This document shows, one piece after another, positions 24,401 through 34,545 of a stretch of DNA of 64,000 nucleotides; within the stretch, counting starts at the first letter, position 1; the number at the start of each line of letters is the position of its first letter. Source of the stretch: Tribonema minus (lineage: Eukaryota; Sar; Xanthophyceae; Tribonematales; Tribonemataceae); contig JAFCMP010000557.1 of NCBI GenBank assembly GCA_017506865.1, positions 496,001 to 560,000 on the forward strand, read 5' to 3'. A model generated the notes under the pieces. That model worked only from the letters and a program-made list of their open reading frames with translations, did no database searches and was not told where the DNA came from. The translations under genes and the position numbers were made by a program.

Positions 24401-27400
24401 CAGAATCATCAGCTGGCGACTGCCGGCGAGAACATTTGCGGCCAATGTGTGTGTGTGTTGGTGTGTGTGTGGGGGTGGGGGGGGGGGGGGTTGCGCGCAT
24501 TGCATGTTGCTGAATATACTGCGGCAGAGCGACGCCGCGTTGCGCTGCTTGCTCGCCTTCTCGTGTCAGGGTGAGACTGCCCGTTGGCTGTCTTGTCGTC
24601 TGCCTGTCAGCCAGCTTGTGCTGAGCGCTGCGCAGCACCGCCAGTGATCCACCCATGACACGGCTTGCGGTATGTGCGGTGTGTGTTGACATGCACTGCC
24701 GACTCACCCCCTGTATGAGGGGGGCTTGTTGCATGGCGAGGGCACGTCGCTGTGCCAATGATTGACCGTGATTGCACACCAGATGCCTACCTACTCCGCC
24801 ATCTTGTGCAGGCGTACACACGTGGATCGCGAATGCTGGGCCGTGTTGCAGCGCCGGTATCCAAGCTCCTAGGGCGCAGTGCAGACTAGGCGCTGGTATC
24901 CAAACTCCTAGGGCACAGCGCAGACTAGGCTGCTGCATTGAAGCAAACTTTCTGATTGCATAGGCAACCCGGCCTCCCTCCCTTGGGCCGTTGTAAATAC
25001 AAGTCCATAAGTGCATGGCGGGACCAAACCCCTCAAGGCGCAAGCCTTCATGATTTGACTTGTTTGACTCATGGTCGCTATCGAGCAGCAATGGTGTTTC
25101 CCTGTGGCACAGTGACACATTTTTGAGCGCTGCTTTCTTTGCTGCGTTGCTCTGAGCACACCAGGCGCCAGCGGCGTGGTGTTCAAGGCATTCGACCTGC
25201 TGGAGCTGAGGCTCGTGGCGGTCAAGATGATGCCCGTCAACGACCAGGTATTCATGGAGCAACAGTGCTCAGCTGATACTTGTGGAGCAACAGTGCTCAT
25301 ATGATACTTATGGAGCAACAGTGCTCAGATGATGCAGCAGTGCTCAGATGATACTTATGGAGCAACAGTGCTCAACGACCAGGTTTTTTTAACGCAACAG
25401 TGCTCAGATTATACCCATGTACAATCAGGTACTTGTTATTATTCAGCAACAGTGCTCAGATGATGCCCGTCAAACGACCAGGTACCTGGCAGCGCAACAG
25501 TGCTCCGCACACAGCAGGTTCAAATAGTGGGTGCTACACCTCCCATGTGTACGTTTTACCAGGTATCGGATTCAGCAACTACACTGTGTAGATCATACAG
25601 GACTGGGCTGTACCTCGCAAAGAATCAAGCATTGACCAAGTCTAGGTCTTCCTCAGCGACTGTTGCCAAACCTCAAGACAATCCTGGCGCAGCATGCATG
25701 CGACCAGCGTTCGACCCGTACAGCGGCGAAACCAAACATTGTTTTGTGCTGACATCAGGATGTGCAGCACAGCCTGTGCTGGGTTTCCTCATCTGCGGCA
25801 GAGATGTCGTGCCGCTGTGTTGACATCCCTGAATAGATGCCCCCACCACCAGTATGACTCATGGTCGGCAGCATGCAAGTTCAAGGCATTAGTGTCGTTC
25901 ATACTTGCAGGTGCAGCTGCTTGAGTCCTCTTAATTCAGGATTTGGTCAAGGATAATGCCTGAACGCCTGGCAGTCGCCCTTCCGCAATCTGTGCGTCAG
26001 GGTTAGGGTTAGCTACCCCTAAGGGTTAGGGTAAGCTAGCCTCTCGTCGGGGTGCCTGGCCTCATCATTGGTTTCGCTCTGCAAGCGCACTGCTGATATG
26101 CACATCGCAACTTTTATGCAAAGACAGAGCCTTTCCAAAAGACGCCGCAGCACTGCAGCCATAGTTGAATTCCGGAAATTCACTAGCGCCAGTGCACTGC
26201 AGTGCCCCCCTGCCGCCGCGACGGCGTCTCGTCGCGCTCCGAACCTTTGTCCCAACCCTAACTTCAACCATGAGCGGCACATCACCCCCATGCCAAGCCT
26301 TACATTTGCCGTGCGCGATGCTGTGTGTTTGGTGTGCGCCGCAGGCCAAGCGGCGGCAGATGGTGCACGAGCTGACGGCGCTGTACGATAGCATCGGCCG
26401 CGTGGGCAAGGAGGAAAGGTGGGGAGTGCGGATGACCACGTCTCTCAACGCTCTGGTCGTGCCTTGGGATGAAGCACAATTGGTGCCCGTATCGCGAAAT
26501 TCAACCGCTGGATGACGGTGCACATCACAAACTTGGACCAACCTGAGATAAAGCAGTGCTGGCGCATGAGGAAGTGTTCACAAATGTGCACGAGGTGTGA
26601 ATAGTGGGCAAGGTGGATGCGGTGACAACCACGTCTCTCAGCACTCTGGTCATGATTCAACATGATGTGGGACCGGTACGCGATGGCACATTTGAGCGCC
26701 TGTTTCTGTTGTTGCGTACACATAGATGCTGTGGCCGCTGCAGGACCCGGTGTGCAGGACTCACTGTATATGCTGATCTTCCCCACCGCACATGGCCATC
26801 GATCGCTTTACGATGTGGATGCATTGAGCTTGAGGTGTTTGCAATGGACGCCTCGTGTGAATCGACCTGTCAAGTACTTCAAATTTACGACAGCACCGGC
26901 CGCGTGGGCAAGGAGGAAAGGTGGGAGCAGTGGCGACATTCATGTCTCTCACAATGCTGGCCGTGCCCTGAGATGAAGTACTATCGGTGCACGCATTGTG
27001 AACATCAAGCGCCTGTACCTGCTGGTGGGCGACCGCTGATGACGATGTCTCACGACTTGGGTCATGACCTAAGACGAAGAAGTATTGGTTTGAACTTCAA
27101 GATGACCTTCACAACCTAGTGCCTGCAGTAGCTGCCAGTGTGTACATGCGGATCCTGCAGTTGCTACAAGACGCGGTTGCATATTCTGTTCTGCTCCACC
27201 ACAGTTGGTCATCGCGCAGTGCAGCCCCCCCCCTATCGAAACGAAAGCGACATCATCTGCATATGCTTCAAGCACCGCGCCAGCTGCTTTACTCTGTCAC
27301 GACGCCTGCACAGCCACGCGTCTATGCGTGAACGCTGCAGCGGTCGCCTCTTGTGAATCAACCTGCCCAAATACTTCAGATTTGAAGTTCACACGAGCTG

Positions 27401-30400
27401 CCTCATCGCTCAACGCAGTCTGGCGTCGCCGCGGTCGCGCGCGGGCTCCGGGCGCTGCGCCATCGTCGACTTCGACGACGCGTTCGCGACCATGGGCAAT
27501 GCCACCGTTGGCCTGCTCGTGGCCAGAGCGAAAATAAGCTCAAATTCATCAGGCCTCGCACATAGTGCTGCCTCCTGCGAAAGAGCTGTCTGAACCTGTT
27601 CAACTGCTCATCGCTCGACGCAGTCTGGCGTCGCCGCGGTCGCGCGCCGGTTCCGGCCGTTCCGCCATTGTCGACTTCTACGACGCATTCGCGACCATGG
27701 GCGACGCCACCGTGGGCCTGCTCGTGGAGTACATGGACGGCGGCAGCCTGCAGGTGAGCGTCACACGTCTGTCAAGTGCAACATTCACTTGAAGTTGCAA
27801 CCGGGCGGCAGCGGCCGTTGGCTGGAAGCGGGACTTGGCCTGGTTGTGACACCGCGTACGCCTCGCATGCCTGCAGGTGAGCGTCACAATCTGTTAAGTG
27901 CAACACCCGCTTGAAGTTGGAATTCGGCGGCAGCGGCCGTCGGCTTGAAGCTGCAGCCAGCCTGGTAGTGACGCCGCATGTGCCGCTGCACGCCTGTGCA
28001 TCACCGGGCGTGCTGACGAAGACGAAAGCTGATCACCCAGCTGTTTTGTACTTCGGCGGCCATCGCTGTGCCCTCAACTTCGTTGCCTCTTCTTCCAGTT
28101 GTCTGCTTGCACGCGCACAGCCGTCTCTCTTGCACCACTGCGCGTGCACTGACAACTGCGTGGCACAATTTCTTGTTCTGACACCGCGCGCCGCGGCAGG
28201 ACGTGGCAGACGCCAGTGGCTATCAGGACTTGCACAGTTGGCGTGGCAGGCGCTGCAAATGTACTGCATTGTCCTACGAGCTTCAACGCTTGCTCGCGAC
28301 CCTACCTCTAACCGTACAGTAAGTATCCCATGACTCTGTGTCCCCCCAGGATCTCTTGTAGTGGCCAACGCCACTGACGATATGTCCACGTGCGCTGTCT
28401 ACGTAAATGTGACTGCTGGGGCAGGATCTGGCGGACGCCGGCGGCTGCCAGGACGAGCGCGCGCTCACGCAGATGCCGTGGCAGGCGCTACACAGTCAAT
28501 TTACTGCATTGTCCGATGAGCTTCAGCGCTTGCTCGCGACCGTCACCCTTGAGTGTCCCACTACTCTGCGCCCCCCCAGATCTCTTGCACCAGCCCTGCG
28601 CCCGCACTGACAACCGCGTGGGATATTTTCCTGGTTTTTCAAATGCCGTGCGCCGCGGCAGGATCTGGCGGACGCCGGTGGCTGCCAGGACGAGCGCGCG
28701 CTCGCGCAGATGGCGTGGCAGGCACTGCAGGGGCTGCACTTCCTGCACGCCAACTGCCAGATACACAGGGACCTGAAGCCTGCCAACATGCTCATCAACC
28801 ACAAGGTGAGTCGGGAGGCGCGCAACACGGACATGCTTGTTGATCAACGTGCTGATCAACCACAAGGTGAGACAGGAAGCACAACTTCAACATGCTCACA
28901 AACGACAAGGTGAGGAGCAGCGTCAACAAGTCAGCGCTGTGGCTCGGTGTGGGTGGGGGCGGCGGTTACGAACTGTTAAGAACCGAAGGTCTGAGGCGCA
29001 ATGCTGGCGACGCTCATCAACCACAAGGTGAGACTGGAGTGCAGTGTCAGTTGCTGCGGAGACGCCCCGTGGGGTGGTCACGGCTCGCTGCATGGACAGA
29101 AAATGGAATGCGGTTTATCGTCGATGTGTGACGATGGGGGCAAGCGCTGCAAGGATCGCGCTGCGTGGCGCTGTGACACATGTGCATGGGCCGTTCTGAT
29201 GCATTTATTTGCGTCACGTGCATGGTTTGTGTCATGCAGTCACTTGCTGATCGACCACACGGCGAGACGGAAGGAGCAACTTGCAACTTGATCAAGTCGG
29301 CGCTGTGGCTGGGTGTGTGTGGGCGCGCCAGTTACGAAGTGTTATAAAACAAAGGACTGAGGTGCAAAGCTGGCGATGACTGCGGGCAGCGCTGTGACGT
29401 ATGCATATTGCGGGCGCAGCAATCCCAGGAGGGTACGCTTCGAGTACAATGAACGCACGCTCTGCGCATCATCTAGTGCCAGATGTGCAGGGGTCTCAAG
29501 CCTTGTACCGCCCCCTTGCCTATCCACAACGCCCCCCTGCAGGGCGAGGTCAAGCTCAGCGATTTCGGCATTGCGCGCCGCCTAGGCGAGCGCGCCCCCC
29601 CCTCCGCCGCCGCCACCGCCCCCCCCACGCCCGCTCAGGCCGCTGCCGCAACGGGCAGCGGCGACGGCGGCGGCAGCGGCGGCGGCGGCGGTGACGGCAG
29701 CGGCGCCGTGGCATCCCCGCCCGCGGTGCTGCGGCGGCCGACGCTGCACACCGCAACGACGTTTGTCGGCACGGTGACGTACATGTCGCCGGAGCGCATC
29801 AACGGCGAGCCGTACTCGTGAGTACAGCGGTGAACTCGCGCGCTGGCGGTGCTGTACTTGTGTGTGAGTACTACGCTGAACTAATGTCGTAGCGGTGCAC
29901 GGCGGCGGTGGTGGCGGTGCGGCGCTGCATTGCAAACGGTGCGTAGGCTGGGCGAGGCCCCGCGGGTTGTGCACCCCCGCGGTGAAGTGATGAGCTTGCG
30001 CCGCCGCTGGCGCAGTGGCGCTGCGCCACAGCACATGAATAGGCGTCGCACGCTCAATGCGTTAGCATGCTATACACTGTCGCTTCTCGAGTGAAAGAGT
30101 GCCGCCATCGCAAGTTCCGTAGGCTACTGTAGGCCACTGGGTGCCTCACCTGTGCGTAGTCGTGTTCTCCCAACGCTTCAGGCTAATGCACGCAACTCCC
30201 CATATGCCGCGACACTCTTGCAGGATGCGCACCACGAAACCAGCCCACTATAAGCAGTCCCATGACACCGTGTAAAACGCAAGACATGCAACACTCTTCC
30301 GCGCACATCATCAAGCGCGCGCGCTCACATGCATCCGTGAAAACCGCGGCGCCCCCCCCCCCCCCCCCCCACACACCCCCCCCAGGTACCCCTCGGACGT

Positions 30401-32437
30401 CTGGTCGCTCGGCCTCTCGCTGCTAACCACGGCGCTCGGCGCGCTGCCGCTCGACACGCGCGGCGGCTACTGGAGCGTGCTGCACGCGGTGCGCGACGCG
30501 CCGCCGCCAGCGCTGCCGCCGGGCGCGGCGTGGTCGCCCGCGTTCCGCGCCTTCATCGCGGCGTGCCTCACCAAGGACCCCGCGCGCCGCCCCGACTGCG
30601 CCGCGCTGCTTGAGCACCCGTTCCTACGCGGTGTGCCGCTGCAGGTGAGGCGTCGCGCCCCGTGTCAGCGCTCAGATGCTAAGGTGGGGGGGGGGGGGGG
30701 GGCGTGTCATCGCCTAGAAGCTGAGGCTGAGGGTAATGTGCTGTTGTGCGAGAAGGAAAAGTCGGGGAGAGGTTGGGCGCGGGGTGGCAGGGTTAAAGTG
30801 AAGTTGAACTCGGAGGGCGGTGACGCGCGATGGCGCGCTTCCCCGTCTGCGGTATCTAGCATCTGTCCGATGAGAACGGAAGATGTGAATGTGATGCGGG
30901 CAACATTGATCAGTAAGGTCAGTATCAACTCAAGCTATCTGCCATGTGCAGGCATGCGCTGTGCATGTGTTCACAATTGCTGCCAGCAGCACTACAGCTG
31001 AACACTGGCTCACTGCGCCCCCGATAACGGCACAACAAACAGCGCTGACGCCACTGTGTATGTTTATTGTTTATGCAGCATTATTATTGAGCACCGACTT
31101 GCTGCGCTCCCAAGATGAGAGCTTTCATACTGAAAACCCATGCCTCGAACGCTAAAGAGCTTGCACACAGATGTCTTTTGACTATTGTGCATATGGTGGC
31201 ACTGTTTGACTCGTGGCCAATTGCCGCAGCAGCGGCGACCACGGTCATTGGTGGAAGGCAGTCAATGTGACGGCTAACCACACCTTGTTACCTAAGTAGA
31301 GTTCTATGATCGTTTGATTCGTTTCCATGATGAGCGCTGACACGGCGCCGCGCCGCCGCATCCCTCCTACCGCGACAGCTTCAGATGGCGACCGTCGCCG
31401 CGCAGAGCACCCGCGCATGCGACGCCATGAAGCTCACCGAGCTCGACGCTGTTCTGGCAGCGGTGGAGAAACACGTGCGGCGCCTGCTGGCCGCTGCTGC
31501 CGCCGCCGCCGAGCCGGAGGAGCGGTCGCCGACTGTTGCCAGGGTAAGTATGGATTGACGGGACGTGAAGGTGCGGGGCGCGGTCGCTGTTGAAATACCG
31601 ACGGCAGGGGGAGATGCCAAACGCGGCGGCATCCAGAGTGGTTGAGCATGATTCCATGACGCGACGGTCTCATTCCTTGTTGGCAAGCGCAAACCTGAGC
31701 TCTCTGCGCCCTGCGCACAAATGAATTGAAAAGCGCCAGGAGGCGGACGAGGCTGATGCGGAGGATAGTCGCCACATTGGAATGACGATTGTCGCGGTTG
31801 GGATCAATTTGTACGGCGCCATCATGTGATGTGACAGTGCGTGCACCTGTCAAGATGAAGTTGGGGGGCAATGTGCAATGAGTGAGCACCAAAGTTTAAC
31901 ACGTGGCCGTGGTACTGACGGCAGTCCTAGGGCACGCACAGGGCCCGCCTGGCCTGCCTGTTGGCTGCCAAATTCGAATAGAGGAACGGAAAGCGGAAGA
32001 CGAGCACTGAGGTCCGTGCTTTGTGTACTGCCTGCTCAGCTCTAAGTCTGCTACGATGCGTTTTAGGAGCAGGCCCGTGTTGCCCAGCGCAAGTGTCAAT
32101 TATCCTCACGTCTCGACCTCCACGTCTTCTTGTTTCGCAACCAGCCGCCGGCGGTGGAACGTGGGTCGCCGCCTAACCGCAGCATCAGCAGGGCCTCATT
32201 CACCGCGCCGGCGGCAGCAGCAGCAGGGTCATCGCAGGCGCCGCCTGGCAAGGACCCCGCTGCCGCCGCCGCCGCTGCCACCGTCGCCGCAGCTGCGGAA
32301 GCGCACGCGTCGCGGCGAGCAAGCGGCGAAGTGACACCACCGCACCACCCTGCCGCAGCAGGGGCGATGCAGTCGCCAGCTGGCAATGGCAGTGCAACAG
32401 GCAGCGCAGCGACGGCGGCAGCGACGGGTGCGCCAGT

Positions 32438-32471
<34 letters not shown>

Positions 32472-33050
32472 GCGGCGGCGGTCAACCACTTGCAGCGTGC
32501 GGGCGAGCCCGCGACAGCCGCAGCGACCAAGCCGCATACAGCTGCCGCCGCCCCTGCGGGCGCCGCGGCCGCCGCCGCCGTCGCAGCCTCCGCTGCTGCA
32601 GCGGCGACGCCCCCAACCGCGCACCAGCAACGGCGCCCCAGCACAGAGTCCGGCAAGCCGAGCCAGCTGCACGCGGGCGCGCGGACGGGGTCGCGGCGCG
32701 GCAGCAGCACCAGCACGCGCAGCTGCCTGCTGCGCTTGGGCGCGAGCTCGCTACGCACGGTGCTGCTCGGGGAACCGGCGGCGGCCGCCGCCCCTGGCAG
32801 CAGCAGCAGCGGCGGCGGCGGCGGCGGCGGCACCAGGTGCAGCCACGCCAGTGGCGACGGTGCCACCAGAACCGGCGGCGACGGCGGCGGCGGCAGCCAC
32901 AGCAGCGGCGGCAAGTGGGATCCTCGTCTGCGGCAGCTCGCGCTGCAGCTGAGCCTGCCGTGCTCCGTCGTCGCGGCGCGCGTGGCGGCGCTCGTCGCCA
33001 GGGTCGAGGAGGGTCCGTCGAACGGCGGCGGTTCGAGCGATGGCGCGTGA
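19963..33050 (+). CDS. MAP kinase kinase-like (STE7-type) Ser/Thr protein kinase, 1373 aa
   Basis: Exons: 19963-21849, 22710-22840, 23933-24006, 25165-25247, 26345-26418, 27624-27753, 28662-28805, 29543-29817, 30386-30644, 31385-31543, 32145-33050. The total of 4122 nt closes in frame. Residues 1-629 are one low-complexity exon with long poly-Ala and poly-Gly runs. Kinase domain about 688-1015: glycine loop GRGASG (696-701), VAVK Lys718, helix-C Glu734, hinge VEYMDGGSLQ, IHRDLKPAN with catalytic Asp830, DFG Asp848, and TTFVGTVTYMSPERI, the MKK activation segment that a MAP3K would phosphorylate. A roughly 60-residue Ala/Pro/Gly insert splits the activation loop (about 29581-29745). The C-terminal tail is Ala-rich and ends with a helical block (WDPRLRQLALQLSL). 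The start is the first ATG after an in-frame TGA at 19915. Its MAPK substrate is unknown. The introns carry many exon echoes. Confidence 0.88.
21871..21893 (+). repeat. Telomere-type tract in MKK intron 1
   Basis: TTAGGGTTAGGGCTTGGGG, 22 bp after the first exon's donor. Confidence 0.75.
23543..23620 (+). repeat. Long degenerate interstitial telomere-type tract
   Basis: About 12 units mixing TTAGGG, TAGGG, CTAGGG and GGTTAGGGG in the MKK intron before exon 3; a (CA)n tract follows at about 23649-23662. Confidence 0.85.
23690..23932 (+). repeat. Tandem array carrying echo of MKK exon 3 5' edge
   Basis: Units of about 133 bp before the exon at 23933. One unit has a CTGCAG acceptor at about 23800 followed by GGAGTGTGCCATGGGGCAC, closely matching the real exon start (ECGMGHS region), then GCGTGGCAnAACTTCAACTGA, which is repeated in both units. 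A partial, older unit lies upstream. Confidence 0.8.
24013..24180 (-). repeat. Dispersed degenerate CCCTAA-type motifs
   Basis: AACCCTAGCCCTAAA at 24014, then AACCCTACACC, CTAACCCTAGCCC and GTAACCCTGC, spaced through the start of the intron after MKK exon 3. This looks like a decayed telomere-type tract. Confidence 0.6.
25225..25500 (+). repeat. ~30-bp tandem array containing echoes of MKK exon 4 3' edge
   Basis: Seven or eight copies of a GGAGCAACAGTGCTCAGATGATA-type unit follow the exon ending at 25247. Two units contain near-exact copies of the exon end plus donor: CAACGACCAG|GTT (about 25374-25386) and ATGATGCCCGTCAAACGACC ending in AG|GTAC (about 25461-25482). The exon edge and the minisatellite are interleaved. 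Confidence 0.85.
25999..26035 (+). repeat. Telomere-type tract in MKK intron
   Basis: AGGGTTAGGGTTAG, a short spacer, then AAGGGTTAGGGTAAG. Confidence 0.8.
26384..27110 (+). repeat. Repeats with echo of MKK exon 5 3' edge and donor
   Basis: The end of exon 5 (to 26418, GRVGKEE then AG|GTGGG) recurs nearly unchanged at 26887-26920 with its donor. The flanking intron motif ACGTCTCTCAACGCTCTGGTC recurs, diverged, at about 26629, 26942 and 27043. Confidence 0.7.
27402..27522 (+). repeat. Partial duplicate of MKK exon 6 with acceptor
   Basis: About 120 bp copied from the acceptor and first ~105 nt of exon 27624-27753, about 200 bp upstream of it and an estimated 88-90% identical. It keeps the CGCAG acceptor and reads SLASPRSRAGSG...VDFDDAFATMGNATVGLLV in frame, then loses similarity without a donor. 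If spliced in, it would truncate the kinase before the catalytic loop. Confidence 0.85.
28120..28600 (+). repeat. Two tandem partial duplicates of MKK exon 7 5' edge
   Basis: Units of about 230 bp precede the real exon at 28662. Each has a GGCAG acceptor followed by a copy of the first ~65-70 nt of the exon (about 28200 and 28425) and then a shared intron block (TACTGCATTGTCCnAnGAGCTTC). The younger copy matches at almost every base; the older one is diverged and out of frame. Confidence 0.85.
28826..29275 (+). repeat. Serial echoes of MKK exon 7 3' edge with donor
   Basis: The exon end ATGCTCATCAACCACAAG|GTGAG (to 28805) recurs at about 28845-28871, 28890-28914, 29007-29033 and 29245-29273, with decreasing similarity. 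Most copies keep a GTGAG donor; the last reads GGCGAG. Confidence 0.85.
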
Positions 33051-34275
33051 CGCTGTCGAGCGTTGGCGCACGATGGTTCTGCGCGCAGCGCCTTTAGCGG
33101 TGATGTGTACAGTATGTGTTCACACGTCAACGACAAAGTCTCAATTTGTAGGACACTGCGGTTTATGAGCTGCCACTAGGGCAGCCCAGGTTTGTCGGCG
33201 GCGCAAGCCAGGCCGGGATGGTCACAGCGCCGGCGTCTGCTCGGGGGGCGGCGTGCAATTGCACTGCCCTCCGCAGCAGATGGTAGGCGATTTTGATACA
33301 CAGAGCAGTGCACGAGGGACGATATGATGCTACACAGGGATGCTGCCTTGGCTCTGCACCATGGTGCTCACTGCATGCCTTGTGCCTGCTGAGGGTTGCT
33401 TGCCGCGCCGCGCTCAAATACAGTGGCTGCATGCTCTAGAAGCAATGCAAAGCAATGTCCCATCATTTTGCAATTGGATTCCGACTTTGTATAATTGGGG
33501 CATTGCAGAGGCGGTTGTTGCAGTGGCCATCATGCAGATCGTACGCTGAGAATCTACCTATTACTATTTAAGTTTCTCATTGATGAGGATGGCCGTCATG
33601 TGGTGCAGTAACTGGTATTGAGGGACGCCGGCCTTGCTCATAGTCCTAAATGTTAGGGCCAACAAGTACATCTGCTGGGCTTTTTCGCGCCGTGAGCGAG
33701 AATTGACAAGAAGTAGACATGCAGCAGCAGAGCAGCACATGACAGGCAGCACCGCAAGACCTCTGATGGCAGTTCAGTCTGCTGGCATGCCAGCAACCAG
33801 TAAATTGTCAGCGGAAAAGATGGTGTGTTGGCCGGTGCAGCGGCACTACAGAGAGTGCGCAATGCTCACAGCCAACCGTTCAAATCGCCGGCGGCAGCAG
33901 CAGCAGCAGCATCGAGCCCATGACGCGTGCTGCAAGAGAGCAGCGCAGCCCACTCGCATCCGCAGCGGCAGCAACAGCGGCGCGACAGCTGCAGCATGCG
34001 CACGACGCGGCGCGTTCGGTGCCGCACCGCAGCGTCGTAAAGAGACACACACTCATGGTCCGCGGCCAGAGCGCACGGGTGCGCCGCTTCGCAAGCCGCC
34101 CCGCGAAACGCGCAGCGACGACGCGCACAACGGCCGCCCGCAAGCCCGCGCTGACGAACCCTCTCAGGTCAAAAACGGAGCCGCGCTTCAGTTCAAGCTG
34201 AGGTCGCTGTGGCTGGGCCTTCAACTGGCGGGGCATCAACGCTCAGCGCTGACCGCATCGCCCCCCCTCCCCTCT
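33051..34275. other. Convergent MKK/PGAM spacer; no confident gene
   Basis: 3' flanks of two convergent genes. Long open frames here (for example 33634-34590 on +) run antisense through the PGAM last exon, and the 33920-34201 Arg/Ala-rich frame has no recognisable domain. I call no gene. Confidence 0.4.
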
Positions 34276-34510
34276 CTACTTGGTCTGGTTGGCGACGCCC
34301 TCGATGCGCGCGCGCACGGCGGCCTGGTCGCCGAGGTAGCGCCCCTGCAGCGGCGCGATGGCGTCGGCGTGCGGGACGACCTTGAGGTCCGCGTCGAGCT
34401 CATACACGAGCGGCGTCGCCGTGGGGATGTTGAGCCCCGTGATGACGTCCTCGGGGATGCCGTCGAGGTGCTTGACGAGCGCGCGCAGCGAGTTGCCGTG
34501 CGCCGCGATC

Positions 34511-34545
<35 letters not shown>

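Noticed and set aside
32096..33136. 346-aa minus-strand open frame
   Set aside because: Antisense shadow of the GC-rich Ala-repeat tail of the MKK. The plus frame joins in phase to the kinase exons; this one has no domain.
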